Shown here one piece after another: positions 48,601-58,267 of a stretch of DNA of 64,000 nucleotides. Source of the DNA: Photobacterium malacitanum (GTDB lineage: Bacteria > Pseudomonadota > Gammaproteobacteria > Enterobacterales > Vibrionaceae). A program made the translations under genes and the position numbers. Each line of letters starts with the position of its first letter. The stretch's first letter is position 1. The notes below the pieces were generated by a model. That model had not been told where the DNA came from and searched no databases. It saw only the letters and a program-made list of their open reading frames with translations. Location of the stretch: NCBI RefSeq assembly GCF_900185615.1, contig NZ_FYAK01000001.1, positions 591,701-655,700 of the forward strand, written 5' to 3'.

Positions 48601-50085
48601 ATCACTCGCATTGGTACGATCAACGGCACCGGCAATCGTCGTAACAATCGCTAAGCCTTTTTCAAACTGCTGCGCGGCAGCTGATGACATATCAAGCTTG
48701 TGTTTTAATGCTAATAACGCGGTCGTTTGTTGCTCTTGCTGCTGTTTAAGCTGCGAAAGATACGGTGGTGCTTGATCAGCCAGCATTTGTGGATCGCCTG
48801 ATAATTGGCGTGCCTTTTCTAATGCTTGTAATGCTTGTTGATATTGCAGTGCACGGGTTTGCTGCATATCAAGTGCTTGCTGATAATCGGCTAATTGGGT
48901 TTTTAGGCTATCAACTTCTTCTTCAGTAAGTTGTGATTGTTCTTCAGCAATAGCCAGTTGTTCAGCGGCCTCTTCAACCACCATCACTTGCTCTTCAAGA
49001 CGCTCAGTCAGCTCTTCAAGATCTTCTTTATAACGTGCAATTTTTTCAGCTTGACGAACCGCGGCTTGCACTAGTTGTAAGTGATCAGATGCTGATTGGT
49101 GATCTTGCTCAAGCGCCGTTTCTTGATCGGCTAATTCTGCTAACTCAGCGTTCATGTTATTTAACGATGATTGCTGATCAATCAAGCTTTGGCGCGAACC
49201 CATTAGCTCACCACGTAAACGTAGGGTTTGCTCTAGCTTCTGCTGACGCTCATTAGCATGGCGCATATAATCGGCAGCTACATAGTTAGTTGCTTCTGAG
49301 ATTAAATGCTTAAATAGGTCTCGATCACTTTGGGTTAATTTAATTGCTTCCAACGTCATGCGGTTTTCACGCAACGCTGCTTCCATATCTTGGAAGGCTT
49401 TTTTTACCCCTGAATTATGCGGTAATAAATAATCACGTAATGAACGGGTGATCGCACTTGAAATACCACCATATAAAGAGGCTTCAATTAAACGATAGAA
49501 CTTTGAACGATCTTGGCTATTACGTAATTTCTTTGGCAGTACACCCATCTCAAACATTTGTACATGGTAATCTGTTACCGAGTTAAATGTTTTAAACTGC
49601 ACTCCTTCGTATTGGCTAACAAGATCTTTAACATCATTAAGCTGACGTACACGCGCTTGATTATCTGAAATCGTTTCAACTAAGATTTCAGCGGGCTTGA
49701 TATGTGACGGTAAGCCTTGAATTAAAAATGGTTTGATATCCACCTTCTTATCACGGCCAGCAACTTGCTGTAATTTAACAGCAAAAACAATACGTTGTTG
49801 CTTTGAGTTAACCACATCAAGTGCCGCGTAACAGGCGCCTGGTTTTAATTTACCATGCAGGCCTTTATCGCGTGATGCATTTGAGCTACCGGCTTCGGTG
49901 GTGTTACGAAAGTGAAGTAAACTTTGATCAGGAATCAATGTCGTGATAAACGCCGCCATTGTAGTAGATTTACCCGCACCGTTACCGCCTGAAAGCGTTG
50001 TCACCAGGTTATCAATATCAAAGGTACGTGCAAAAAAGCCGTTCCAGTTAACCATGGTGAGCGATTGATACTTGCCGCGTTCCAT
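45625..50085 (-). CDS. mukB: chromosome condensin MukB
   Basis: SMC-like ATPase that, with MukE and MukF, organises and segregates the chromosome. Walker A GGNGAGKSTT lies at about residues 33-42; long coiled coils run on both sides of a hinge at about 650-790; the ABC signature LSTGEAIGTGQ and Walker B LLFLDEAARLD lie near 1365-1412. At 1486 residues it is the same length as E. coli MukB. It overlaps the mukE stop by 1 nt. SMC-ScpAB is absent from this lineage by family knowledge. Confidence 0.98.
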   Translation of the reverse strand: MERGKYQSLTMVNWNGFFARTFDIDNLVTTLSGGNGAGKSTTMAAFITTLIPDQSLLHFRNTTEAGSSNASRDKGLHGKLKPGACYAALDVVNSKQQRIVFAVKLQQVAGRDKKVDIKPFLIQGLPSHIKPAEILVETISDNQARVRQLNDVKDLVSQYEGVQFKTFNSVTDYHVQMFEMGVLPKKLRNSQDRSKFYRLIEASLYGGISSAITRSLRDYLLPHNSGVKKAFQDMEAALRENRMTLEAIKLTQSDRDLFKHLISEATNYVAADYMRHANERQQKLEQTLRLRGELMGSRQSLIDQQSSLNNMNAELAELADQETALEQDHQSASDHLQLVQAAVRQAEKIARYKEDLEELTERLEEQVMVVEEAAEQLAIAEEQSQLTEEEVDSLKTQLADYQQALDMQQTRALQYQQALQALEKARQLSGDPQMLADQAPPYLSQLKQQQEQQTTALLALKHKLDMSSAAAQQFEKGLAIVTTIAGAVDRTNASDKARQLIEHGRQLRSVSERGEQLKAQYRDLERSVRSQRQAIELAETYAKKFATTIDGELALAEEQARHEATLESLEQDQASLVEQRNDMRHNEQGLAARITALEASAPAWIAASDALETLSDQANVELTSSQAVMDAMQATLDNERQVSAKRDQLAQQKQTLEQDIERLAQPGGSDDSGLRALADTLGGTMLSEIYDDITLADAPYFSAMYGPSRHAIVVPDLSGIKDKLIALDDCPDDLYIIEGDADSFDDSGFDVDELENAVCVHLNDRQLRYSRFPKVPLFGRAAREQRLEFLRDERDQVVEDHAKAAFDSQKLQRLYQSFNSFVATHMAIAFNADPEVELKQARDQRNQIMRQLAESQAQEQQQRGQLAAAREGLTLLGKLNPVVTLLEDETLTARFAEVEQQLSQMDEARNYLDRYGKALTELEGLVSALDADPEQFDALQANYEAADQKLQQLKTLIFAVADLAERRHHFSYADSVELLNKSSELNEQLKLKLATAEQQRNSARASLKQSRAQANQYNQLMASLKSSHQAKNETVLEFERELQELGVRADVEAEERALVRRNELNERLHSSRNRRSMLEKSTTSIELEMKGLMKRLRKVGKDYQDFRKLVVNAKAGWCAVLRLARESDVERRLHRREMAYMSADELRSLSDKALGALRLAVADNENLRDALRASEDVARPERKVLFYIAVYQHLRERIRHDIIRTDDPVEAIEEMEVELARLTEELTAREQRLAISSDSVANIIRKTIQREQNRIRMLNQGLQNIGFGQVRGVRLNVKVRDTHESLLLGLIDQKDQHNDLFGNNRLTFSEAIAKLFQRLNPHIDMGQRSPQILGEELLDYRNYLELSIEVNRGTDGWLQAESGALSTGEAIGTGQAILLMVVQSWEEESRRLRGKDIIPCRLLFLDEAARLDGKSIATLFELCERLDMQLLIAAPENISPEKGTTYKLVRKIFKDREHVHVVGLRGFGNKPKVEIPVQTLLDIEPV

Positions 50086-50831
50086 TAAATACTACTCTCC
50101 TGTACCGCTTGCTCTACATCTTGTTGCATTTCAAGCTCTTCTTGATTGTTAGTGTCAACGTCATCAAGCAAACTTGATTGACTTGACGGTTGCTGATGCA
50201 CTACGGCTTCACCGTCACGAATCAATCGTAACTGTGCTTCACGCACATCATCGCCAGTACGAACATCAGCACCAAAGCGGAATACCGATTCGCTGATACG
50301 GAATTTACCATTCTCACCAATTGGAATAAGCATTCCAAGGCGACGTAAACGGCGTAATGAGGTTTTTACTTTATCAAACAACTTTTCACGATCAAGATCA
50401 GAACCTGAAGCGCGGTTAGTGACTAGTTTCATAAGCTTTTGCTCATCAGCTAATACTAATAGCTCGTCAAATAGCTCTTGATTGGTGAAGATACCCTCGT
50501 GTGCTAAACGCTCTGGGCTAAGGTAAAGAAAACACAATACCTTACCAACCAGCATGTCAATTTCAGACAATACTGAACGTCCAATCAGTGACGTTGAACG
50601 AGGACGTAAGTATAAAAAGCCTTCTGGTGCACGTACTAATTCAGCATTGTAACGACGATAAAACATCGCTAATTCTTTCTCAAACTCAATTAAGTAAGCG
50701 TGGTTATCTAAATCTTCACTTGAAACATGGCGACCAGAACGCAAGGCGTTATCTAGTGCAGGGAAAAGTGGGTTAGCAATCGCTTTTGCCAACTTTTCCG
50801 GCATAAATTCTTCAATATTTGTCAATGACAT
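50085..50831 (-). CDS. mukE: condensin subunit MukE
   Basis: Winged-helix kite protein bridging MukF and MukB. The start [23 protein letters not shown] aligns with E. coli MukE, so 50831 is preferred over the longer frame (50888) that runs into mukF. 248 residues from there, versus 234; extra length is an acidic, Gln/Glu-rich C-terminal tail ([15 protein letters not shown]). Overlaps mukF by 20 nt and mukB by 1 nt. Confidence 0.95.
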   Translation of the reverse strand: MSLTNIEEFMPEKLAKAIANPLFPALDNALRSGRHVSSEDLDNHAYLIEFEKELAMFYRRYNAELVRAPEGFLYLRPRSTSLIGRSVLSEIDMLVGKVLCFLYLSPERLAHEGIFTNQELFDELLVLADEQKLMKLVTNRASGSDLDREKLFDKVKTSLRRLRRLGMLIPIGENGKFRISESVFRFGADVRTGDDVREAQLRLIRDGEAVVHQQPSSQSSLLDDVDTNNQEELEMQQDVEQAVQESSI

Positions 50832-52134
50832 GGGCTTGTACCTTAGCTCCGTATTCGTTAATTGCTTCCCAATCAGGCTGAATGGCATTGAAATCAGCTT
50901 CGGAATACCCCATTCTTACGGCCTGATCTATCACAATCCGTGCTAAATCAAAATGTTGTGCATACGGATGTTGTGACAAATAGTCTTTAAGTAACGCACT
51001 CAAATTAATCGGTGCACCCGTCGCTTTATGGGCCTTTAACATCAAACCAACTTTTTCAGCTAGCTGATCATTAACCAAATCGAGCTCTTCAAATTCCATC
51101 TCACCAGGAACAATACCTGTAACTTCATCATCGCGTAACGTTAGCGTTTCATCACGCATATCAAGTAAACGTTCGGCATCTGCAAATGTAAGTAACCAAG
51201 GTGCATCAAAGTAATCGGTAACCGATTGACGTAACCGTTGACTAAAGGCACGGTTTTTATCCATATCAATCGCAGTACGAATAAATTTATGCACATGGCG
51301 ATCATAGCCGATCCATAAATCGATAGTTTGCTGACCCCAACTTATAATGCGATCTAGCTTCATTTGCAGGATATAAACCATACCATCAACGAAGTCGAGA
51401 TCATCATGCCCTTGGGTGGCTTCTTGAATCGCGAGTAGTTGACTTTGAAGTTGATCACCTGCCGCTTGCAATGTATCTTGCAATTCACGCAAGGTCGATG
51501 ATGTTTCATCAAGCAATGCTTCACAACTACTGATCGCTGCTTGCCAGTCTTGATTTAATAATTCGGCGATATCGAGCTTAACTTGTTGCTGCTGCTCATC
51601 CATTGCACGCTGGTTTAAATCAATGCGGTCAAATATTTCAGCCACTGAGTATTTTAAGACTGCATGCACATTATTGCGCCAATGCTTCTCATCACCGCCT
51701 TCTTGTGCTGCTGTCGCTGCCTTATTAATCTCATCCGCTACCATTGCTAATTGAATAGATAGCTTTAGCGTTGAAAACTCACGTTGCCGCACGTAATAAT
51801 CCGTAATACCAAGCGCTAACGGACTTAATCGATAAATGCTAGTACCGTCAGTCACCTCACTGGTAAAGCGTGAGATTAGCCGCTGTCTTACCAATTCATT
51901 TATGGCGTTATTGGCACGAAAAGCTAGGGTTTCCTTGGTTTGGCCGAACATATCGCTCACAATGCGAAATGCATCAACCAACTCACCTTCCCCGAGTTCT
52001 TCATCAAAGCGATCGCCACTTAATATCGCAATCGCTAGCAAGAACGCCAGCCGTTCAGTGGGTAAATTAAGGGCAAACTCATTATTTTTAACCCAATTTA
52101 CCAACTCAGGAACAGTCTGGGTAACGTCACTCAT
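50812..52134 (-). CDS. mukF: condensin subunit MukF (kleisin)
   Basis: Kleisin subunit closing the MukB ring. Conserved regions such as [22 protein letters not shown] (residues 19-40) and the C-terminal MukB-cap domain are recognisable; 440 residues, equal to E. coli MukF. Its start overlaps the cmoM stop by 4 nt, so cmoM-mukF-mukE-mukB form one tightly coupled operon, as in E. coli. Confidence 0.97.
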   Translation of the reverse strand: MSDVTQTVPELVNWVKNNEFALNLPTERLAFLLAIAILSGDRFDEELGEGELVDAFRIVSDMFGQTKETLAFRANNAINELVRQRLISRFTSEVTDGTSIYRLSPLALGITDYYVRQREFSTLKLSIQLAMVADEINKAATAAQEGGDEKHWRNNVHAVLKYSVAEIFDRIDLNQRAMDEQQQQVKLDIAELLNQDWQAAISSCEALLDETSSTLRELQDTLQAAGDQLQSQLLAIQEATQGHDDLDFVDGMVYILQMKLDRIISWGQQTIDLWIGYDRHVHKFIRTAIDMDKNRAFSQRLRQSVTDYFDAPWLLTFADAERLLDMRDETLTLRDDEVTGIVPGEMEFEELDLVNDQLAEKVGLMLKAHKATGAPINLSALLKDYLSQHPYAQHFDLARIVIDQAVRMGYSEADFNAIQPDWEAINEYGAKVQAHVIDKY

Positions 52135-52964
52135 CCCTTGTCCTTATTACTATCATTTAAATTTGTTGTTAATGGCGGTATTACTTCAGTAATAGGCTTT
52201 CGCGCATACACGTGAATATAACGCCCTAACGACAAAAACGGTTCCTGACGACAAAGCTTTTGCTCCATATCAAGAACTTGCTCAAAAGTATAATCACCCA
52301 TTCGATCATGCTGCATGTAGTCATGGAATGTGCGTACGCCGGTTTTCCCCATTATGTCAAACCCAGCCTCTGTTAAACACTGATATACTTCATCAGGTTT
52401 GATACCTTGCTGAGGTTGTAGCTTAAACCGTTTACGGTGTGGCATGCCTTGTTCTATGTGAGTCAAATTTCCACAAATCAAATTCTTAAACAATAACCCG
52501 TTATAGTTATAAAACATGACCGAAATAACACCACCGGGTTTTACGTTATCTAATAAGCCAGCCAATGTTGCTATAGGATCAACCAACCATTCCATCACTG
52601 CATGGAAAAGAATTAAATCAACGGGTGCTTCAATGTGCTGATTGATTTCTTGTACTGGTGAATGCACTAACCGATATTGCTCAACTAAACCGTTTTTAGC
52701 AATTTCTTGTGCAGCTAATGTCAACATTTCGCTAGAAAGATCACATAACGTCACTTGATGACCAAGCGCTGCTATTTTTTGAGAGATCTGGCCAATACCA
52801 CCACCAGCATCTAAAACTTGCAGCGATGCATCAGCATTCAATTGTTCCAATATATATTCAATATCTTGCCAAACAACGGTTTGTCGTATTTGGCCTTTCG
52901 CTGTGCCATAAATATTTTCAGCGAACTTTTTCGCCAAATCGTCAAAATTTCGGTCTTTTTTCAT
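52131..52964 (-). CDS. cmoM: tRNA 5-carboxymethoxyuridine methyltransferase CmoM
   Basis: SAM-dependent methyltransferase that converts cmo5U34 to mcmo5U34 in tRNAs (formerly SmtA). Class I Rossmann motif [20 protein letters not shown] (about 44-63) and [15 protein letters not shown] (about 117-131) match. 277 residues versus 261 in E. coli. First gene of cmoM-mukFEB, divergent from elyC. Confidence 0.93.
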   Translation of the reverse strand: MKKDRNFDDLAKKFAENIYGTAKGQIRQTVVWQDIEYILEQLNADASLQVLDAGGGIGQISQKIAALGHQVTLCDLSSEMLTLAAQEIAKNGLVEQYRLVHSPVQEINQHIEAPVDLILFHAVMEWLVDPIATLAGLLDNVKPGGVISVMFYNYNGLLFKNLICGNLTHIEQGMPHRKRFKLQPQQGIKPDEVYQCLTEAGFDIMGKTGVRTFHDYMQHDRMGDYTFEQVLDMEQKLCRQEPFLSLGRYIHVYARKPITEVIPPLTTNLNDSNKDKG

Positions 52965-53083
52965 GGCTCATTTACGTTATGATAGCGACTCTAGAATGTG
53001 ACTTATTTTCTCACAAGCGGTAAAGGAATAAAGGCTTGTGATCGGTTTTATTGCTCAACTGCTGAAATTTCGGACGACATACT

Positions 53084-53890
53084 ATGTTTATACTTAAAAA
53101 AATCATCTCTGCGCTGCTGATGCCACTGCCGTTTCTATTATTGGTGGGTGTTATCGGTCTATGTGTACTGTGGTTTACACGCCAAAAGAAATTGGCCTCT
53201 ATTTTGGTTAGTGTATCTTTAATAGGTATCTTTTTATGTTCTTTCCAACCATTAACCACCGCACTATTACGGCCGCTGGAACAAGAGAACCCAGCCTTTG
53301 TGAGTACAACTAAGCCTATTAGCTACGTAATGGTATTAGGTAGTGGTCAAGTCATTGATAAAACTTTCCCGATTACCTCAGAATTATCACCAACTGCAAT
53401 TACACGGCTGGTTGAAGGCATTCGAATTTTCCGCATGTACCCTGGCGCTAAACTGATTTTATCAGGTTACGGTGGCATTGCTTCTCATGGTATCAGCCAT
53501 GCTCGATTAATGGCTCACCTTGCAGTGGCATTGGGTGTTGATAAGCGTGATATTATATTATTTGAATCCACTAAAGATACCAAAGAAGAAGCTTTCCAAG
53601 CTGCTGATGTCGTTAAAAATAAAAATATGATCTTAGTAACATCAGCCAGTCAAATGTCACGCGCGGTTTACTATTTCCACCAAGCTGGATTGCAACCAAT
53701 TGTTGCACCAACTAACTTTAGAGCCAGTAATCAAATGCGCAGTTTCGTGCCTGATTCAACCTATTTAACGCAAATGGAAATTGTTGAACATGAACGTTTA
53801 GGCCAATTATGGCAACGTATTACAAGCAAGCTTTTAAACCCAAAAACTGAACATTTACAGGCTGAAAAAGTAAAACCTGAGACATTATAG
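53084..53890 (+). CDS. elyC: envelope biogenesis factor ElyC (YcbC, DUF218)
   Basis: Inner-membrane protein needed for peptidoglycan assembly at low temperature in E. coli. Two N-terminal helices (about 10-32 and 39-56) precede a DUF218 domain with VMVLGSGQV, KLILSGYGG and RDIILFESTKDTKEEAF. 268 residues versus 259. Divergent from cmoM, an arrangement different in strand but the same neighbours as in E. coli. Confidence 0.92.
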   Translation: MFILKKIISALLMPLPFLLLVGVIGLCVLWFTRQKKLASILVSVSLIGIFLCSFQPLTTALLRPLEQENPAFVSTTKPISYVMVLGSGQVIDKTFPITSELSPTAITRLVEGIRIFRMYPGAKLILSGYGGIASHGISHARLMAHLAVALGVDKRDIILFESTKDTKEEAFQAADVVKNKNMILVTSASQMSRAVYYFHQAGLQPIVAPTNFRASNQMRSFVPDSTYLTQMEIVEHERLGQLWQRITSKLLNPKTEHLQAEKVKPETL

Positions 53891-53923
53891 GTTTTTCAAT
53901 GTCATCTTTTGGTCAATTAATAT

Positions 53924-53962
53924 AAAACGAGCGGCGGCACTAAACCGCCGCTCGTTTTTTTT
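53924..53962 (+). terminator. strong intrinsic terminator of elyC
   Basis: AAAACGAGCGGCGG / CCGCCGCTCGTTTTTTTT forms a 14-bp GC-rich stem with a 7-nt loop and T8 run. Confidence 0.95.
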
Positions 53963-54103
53963 AAAACAATTCCTTTTTGCATAACTATTAAAATTATCCT
54001 GTCCACAATAATGTTAATCTGATTATTTCATTCCAATCTCAGCATCCTTTTCTGTATTTCATGGTAAAATAAATTGTTTATTACTTAATAAAGAATTTAA
54101 TTC

Positions 54104-54340
54104 ATGAAACTTTTAATCCGTAATCTTTCTCGCAGCACAACTGAAAACCAAATTCATAAAATGTTTGAAGAGTTTGGCAAGGTTAGTACGTGTAACCTTG
54201 TATTAGACCAAACGACAGGTAAATCAAAAGGATTTGCATTTGTTGAAATGGCTGATGATGAGCAAGCAACTCGCGCAATGAAAGCACTTCATGAAATGAT
54301 GGTTGATAAAAGCCGTATCCGTGTAAAAATCGCTGAATAA
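54104..54340 (+). CDS. RRM-domain RNA-binding protein
   Basis: The 78-residue protein is one RNA-recognition motif: RNP2 KLLIRNLS (residues 2-9) and RNP1 KGFAFVEM (about 47-54) are both present. Bacterial single-RRM proteins of this kind resemble the cyanobacterial Rbp and are common in marine gammaproteobacteria; some are cold-induced, but no evidence here. It has a rather weak ribosome-binding site and is a monocistronic unit between two terminators. Confidence 0.93.
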   Translation: MKLLIRNLSRSTTENQIHKMFEEFGKVSTCNLVLDQTTGKSKGFAFVEMADDEQATRAMKALHEMMVDKSRIRVKIAE

Positions 54341-54369
54341 TCTCTGTTTATAGCGTAATTTGAAGACAA

Positions 54370-54398
54370 AAAAACCGAGTAAATTCTACTCGGTTTTT
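54370..54398. terminator. bidirectional intrinsic terminator
   Basis: AAAAACCGAGTA / TACTCGGTTTTT, 12-bp stem with AATTC loop, lies between the RRM gene and kdsB, with T runs in both directions. Confidence 0.9.
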
Positions 54399-54426
54399 AT
54401 TATATGGTATTAAGCATATACGCTAA

Positions 54427-55173
54427 TTAGCCAACCAACTGACGTACCTTTTCTAGATCTTCAGGCGTATCAACCCCAGCCGGTGGTGCGTCTATTGCTA
54501 CATCAACATGAATTTTCTCGCCATACCACAACACGCGAAGTTGCTCTAAAGATTCAATGTGCTCTAGTGGGCTTGGCTGCCAATTAATGTAGGTATTAAT
54601 AAACCCTGCACGGTAAGCATAAATTCCAATATGGCGCAGTAAATTATGATGAACAATACGTGGTTGCTGAGCAAAATTATCACGATCCCAAGGAATAGCT
54701 GCACGGCTAAAATACAACGCGTAACCGTCTTTATCAGTCACAACTTTAACTGCATTGGGATTAAAGATTTCATCATGATGATCAATCTCTACCGCTAATG
54801 TTGCCATTGGTGCATTAAAGTTAGCAATATTGTCGGCCACTTGACGAATAATCGTATCGGGGATCAATGGCTCGTCACCTTGCACATTCACCACAATATG
54901 ATCATCAGCCAGTTGATATTTCGCTACAACTTCAGCTAAACGTTCAGTGCCTGATTGATGATCAGCACGCGTTAAGCACACTTCCCCACCAAAACCTTGC
55001 ACTACATCGACGATACGCTGATCATCTGTTGCTACAATCACTTGATCGGCACCAGATTTAGATGCTTGTTCATACACCCATTGCACCATAGGTTTACCAG
55101 CAATATCGGCTAACGGCTTACCCGGTAAACGGGTTGATTGGTAGCGCGCTGGTATAATAACGGTAAATGCCAT
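54427..55173 (-). CDS. kdsB: 3-deoxy-manno-octulosonate cytidylyltransferase
   Basis: Makes CMP-Kdo for lipopolysaccharide inner core. The nucleotidyltransferase signature [20 protein letters not shown] (about 8-27) and [10 protein letters not shown] (about 94-103) are clear; 248 residues as in E. coli. The ATG shares one base with the stop of ycaR (TAATG), so the two are translated together. Confidence 0.97.
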   Translation of the reverse strand: MAFTVIIPARYQSTRLPGKPLADIAGKPMVQWVYEQASKSGADQVIVATDDQRIVDVVQGFGGEVCLTRADHQSGTERLAEVVAKYQLADDHIVVNVQGDEPLIPDTIIRQVADNIANFNAPMATLAVEIDHHDEIFNPNAVKVVTDKDGYALYFSRAAIPWDRDNFAQQPRIVHHNLLRHIGIYAYRAGFINTYINWQPSPLEHIESLEQLRVLWYGEKIHVDVAIDAPPAGVDTPEDLEKVRQLVG

Positions 55174-55352
55174 TATTTAACCTCATCAGAACTTAATGTA
55201 CGTGCATCTGATTCAAGTAAAACTGGAATGCCATCATCAATAGGATAAGCAAGACGATCAAATTTACACACTAATTCATTATTTTCTTTATCGAAATTCA
55301 ATTTGCCTTTACATACAGGGCAAGCAACGATTTCAAGCAGACGGTGATCCAT
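55173..55352 (-). CDS. ycaR: YcaR, Trm112-like small zinc-ribbon protein
   Basis: A 59-codon gene: [18 protein letters not shown], then an [23 protein letters not shown] region and end SSDEVK. The CPVC pair and later Cys are typical of the Trm112/UPF0434 family; the role is unknown but the E. coli gene occupies the same place. Its start lies 20 nt inside lpxK and its stop overlaps the kdsB ATG, making an lpxK-ycaR-kdsB chain. Confidence 0.93.
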   Translation of the reverse strand: MDHRLLEIVACPVCKGKLNFDKENNELVCKFDRLAYPIDDGIPVLLESDARTLSSDEVK

Positions 55353-56367
55353 ACTTTTCCTTAACCTCTATAATCCGTTTAATAATAGCTGATGCTTGTG
55401 GTTCGGAGATAACTGCGTCAACAGGCAAATACCACCAATTATCCTCAGCAAATGGGTAACATTTTACCGCATCTTTTTCAGTCATTACTAAGTGTTGCCC
55501 TTGTTGGGCTAAATCTAACAACGCCTGATGTGTAAAGGATTGATGATCAGCAAAGGGCTGACAAACAATGGGCTTTACACCTAGCGTATTCAATGTCGTA
55601 AAAAATCGTGGCGGGTGACCGATTCCTGCCATCGCTACAACTGCGGTTAATGATGCTGCAGCACAACGAGCACCAGTCTTAATATTAATTAATTCTGATG
55701 GTGCTAAGTGCATCGTCGCTTCGTTAGTGTGCGCTTGACCACCATTACAGATAAGAAAATCAACCTCAGTTAATCGCTGACATGATTCACGTAGTGGGCC
55801 TAAAGGCAATAACTGTTGATTGCCAAATCGACGTTGACCATCAATGACAACCAACTCAATATCACGGGCAAGAGCATAATGTTGTAAGCCATCATCGGTA
55901 ATAATGACATCAACATCATGTTTCAAAAGTAATTTTACCGCTTCACTGCGCACTGGTGCAACGGCAACAGGCACACCAGTTCGACGGCGAATGAGTACAG
56001 GCTCATCACCCGCTATATCGGTACTGGTATCACTCTCAACAAAATAAGGATAATACGGCGCTTTCCCTCCATATCCACGCGATACCACGCCAGGTTTTAA
56101 TCCTTGTGCTAATAGTTGTTCAACTAGCCACACCACAACGGGCGTTTTACCATTACCACCTGCGGTAATATTACCGACAATAACAACCGGAACAGGCGCT
56201 CGATAGGCTATTTTTTTACCGTTAGCATATTGCTGTCGTTTACGACGACTTATTACACCAAATAGCGCACTAAGCGGCCACAATAATGGCCATAGCAGCC
56301 AGTAAACAACCCGTACTTTTCCACTAAGTACAGGTTGATACCAGATAGCTTCAATCAATGAGGCCAC
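55333..56367 (-). CDS. lpxK: tetraacyldisaccharide 4'-kinase LpxK
   Basis: Inner-membrane kinase phosphorylating the lipid A precursor. N-terminal helix (about 19-40) and P-loop [17 protein letters not shown] (about 66-82) are present, as is VSRGYGGK. 344 residues versus 328. Two nucleotides separate its ATG from the msbA stop, and it overlaps ycaR, so envelope biogenesis genes are read as one operon. Confidence 0.95.
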   Translation of the reverse strand: MASLIEAIWYQPVLSGKVRVVYWLLWPLLWPLSALFGVISRRKRQQYANGKKIAYRAPVPVVIVGNITAGGNGKTPVVVWLVEQLLAQGLKPGVVSRGYGGKAPYYPYFVESDTSTDIAGDEPVLIRRRTGVPVAVAPVRSEAVKLLLKHDVDVIITDDGLQHYALARDIELVVIDGQRRFGNQQLLPLGPLRESCQRLTEVDFLICNGGQAHTNEATMHLAPSELINIKTGARCAAASLTAVVAMAGIGHPPRFFTTLNTLGVKPIVCQPFADHQSFTHQALLDLAQQGQHLVMTEKDAVKCYPFAEDNWWYLPVDAVISEPQASAIIKRIIEVKEKYGSPSA

Positions 56368-56369
56368 GA

Positions 56370-58127
56370 TTAATCACCAAATTGAATACGATGAAGTTGC
56401 GCATAAGCACCATTATGGCTAATTAACTCACCATGGGTGCCACGTTCAATAATTTCACCATCATCAACGACTAGAATCTGATCGGCATTTTCAATTGTTG
56501 ATAAACGGTGAGCGATCACTAATACAGTACGATCTTTTTGTAGTTCATCTAATGCGCGTTGAATCGCACGCTCAGACTCGGTATCCAACGCAGATGTTGC
56601 TTCATCAAGTACTAAAACAGGCGCGTTACGTAGCAATGCACGTGCAATAGCAAGACGTTGGCGCTGTCCGCCTGACAAACTCACACCATTTTCACCGATA
56701 ACAGTATCCAGCCCATGCTCCATGTCTTTAATAAAGTCCATCGCATAAGCAAGCTCTGCTACTCGTTCAATATCTGCACGAGTGTAAGTGTCACCGCTGG
56801 CATAAGCGATATTATTAGCAATAGTGTCATTAAATAAATGCACATTTTGCGATACTACCGCCACCTGAGAGCGTAAGTTAGCTAAGGTATAATCTTTTAG
56901 CTCGACACCATCTAGATGCAGTTCGCCAGAGTCAATATCATAAAAACGAGTCAATAAGTTAGCAATGGTACTTTTACCAGAACCAGATCGACCAACCAAT
57001 GCTACTGTTTTACCAGCAGGAAGTTCAAAACTAACATTACGTAATGCTGGTGTATCTTTCGTCGGGTAAGTAAAAGTTACATCTTTAACTGATACATCAC
57101 CATTAACACGCTTAACTTCATGTTTGCCGTTATCTTTTTCAGTTTCTAAATCCATTAACTCAAACAATGTATGACATGCAGCCATACCACGTTGAAACTG
57201 AGAAGTAACATTAGTTAGTGATTTTAACGGGCGCATCAAACCAAACATCGCACCAAATACAACCGCAAAGGTACCTGGTGTTAATGTTTCTCGTAATGAT
57301 GGTGTGTTCGCTAGAATTAACACCACAACCAATGCTAGTGAAGCAATAATTTGAATAATTGGGTTTGCTATTGCTTGTGCAGAGACAAGTTTCATGCTTT
57401 GACGACGCATTGAGTTACTTACATAATCAAAACGTTCTTTCTCAACTTGTTGACCACCATAGCTTAATACGACTTTATGGCCTTTAAGCATTTGCTCTGC
57501 TGAAGAAGTTACCGATCCCATTGCATCTTGCATATTGCGTGAGATTTTACGAAAACGTTTAGAAACAACACTAATGCTAATCGCAACCACAGGCGCAATA
57601 ACAATTAATATCGCGGATAACTGCCAGCTATTCCAAAACATTAATGCCATTAAGCCAATAATAGATGCACCTTCACGAACGATACTCACTAATGCGCTAC
57701 TGGTAGCAGAAGCAACCTGCTCAGAGTCATAAGTGATACGTGATAATAATGCACCAGATGCTTCTTTATCAAAAAACGCCACTGGCATTTTCATAAAGTG
57801 TTGGAATAATTGGCGACGAAGGTTCATTACAACGTTGCCTGAAACCCATGATAAACAGTAGGTTGAAACAAACCCACTGACACCACGCATGATCATGAGG
57901 CCAACAAGATAGATTGGCATCATAGCAAGGAAGCCAGAATCCATGCTATCAAAGCCACCAAAACTTTTATCTAGTAATGGTTTAATCATCGACAGCATTA
58001 ACGTGTCACCCGCTGCATTTATGATCAGCGCAATGACAGCTACAATAATACCGGCTTTATAAACTTTGATATAAGGCCACAGTCTTTTATAAGTATCTTT
58101 GGTTGATTTTTCTGTTAATTGCGTCAT
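56370..58127 (-). CDS. msbA: lipid A export ATP-binding/permease MsbA
   Basis: ABC half-transporter flipping lipid A-core across the inner membrane. Six N-terminal helices, then the ATPase: Walker [10 protein letters not shown] (about 378-386), [16 protein letters not shown], Walker [13 protein letters not shown] and switch His in VIAHRLST. The frame to 58136 starts with TTG; ATG 58127 is chosen (585 residues, E. coli 582). Followed by lpxK. Confidence 0.97.
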   Translation of the reverse strand: MTQLTEKSTKDTYKRLWPYIKVYKAGIIVAVIALIINAAGDTLMLSMIKPLLDKSFGGFDSMDSGFLAMMPIYLVGLMIMRGVSGFVSTYCLSWVSGNVVMNLRRQLFQHFMKMPVAFFDKEASGALLSRITYDSEQVASATSSALVSIVREGASIIGLMALMFWNSWQLSAILIVIAPVVAISISVVSKRFRKISRNMQDAMGSVTSSAEQMLKGHKVVLSYGGQQVEKERFDYVSNSMRRQSMKLVSAQAIANPIIQIIASLALVVVLILANTPSLRETLTPGTFAVVFGAMFGLMRPLKSLTNVTSQFQRGMAACHTLFELMDLETEKDNGKHEVKRVNGDVSVKDVTFTYPTKDTPALRNVSFELPAGKTVALVGRSGSGKSTIANLLTRFYDIDSGELHLDGVELKDYTLANLRSQVAVVSQNVHLFNDTIANNIAYASGDTYTRADIERVAELAYAMDFIKDMEHGLDTVIGENGVSLSGGQRQRLAIARALLRNAPVLVLDEATSALDTESERAIQRALDELQKDRTVLVIAHRLSTIENADQILVVDDGEIIERGTHGELISHNGAYAQLHRIQFGD

Positions 58128-58267
58128 GAATGCCAATTTGGATGAAATACAATACTGCTATTCTACCCTTAACATTGCTATCAACCAAATTTGTCCTTAC
58201 TCCTTTTTTATTAAAGGGTTTTTTCTGCTCATAAAAACACCACTAACACCCTATCACGGTTATTATT

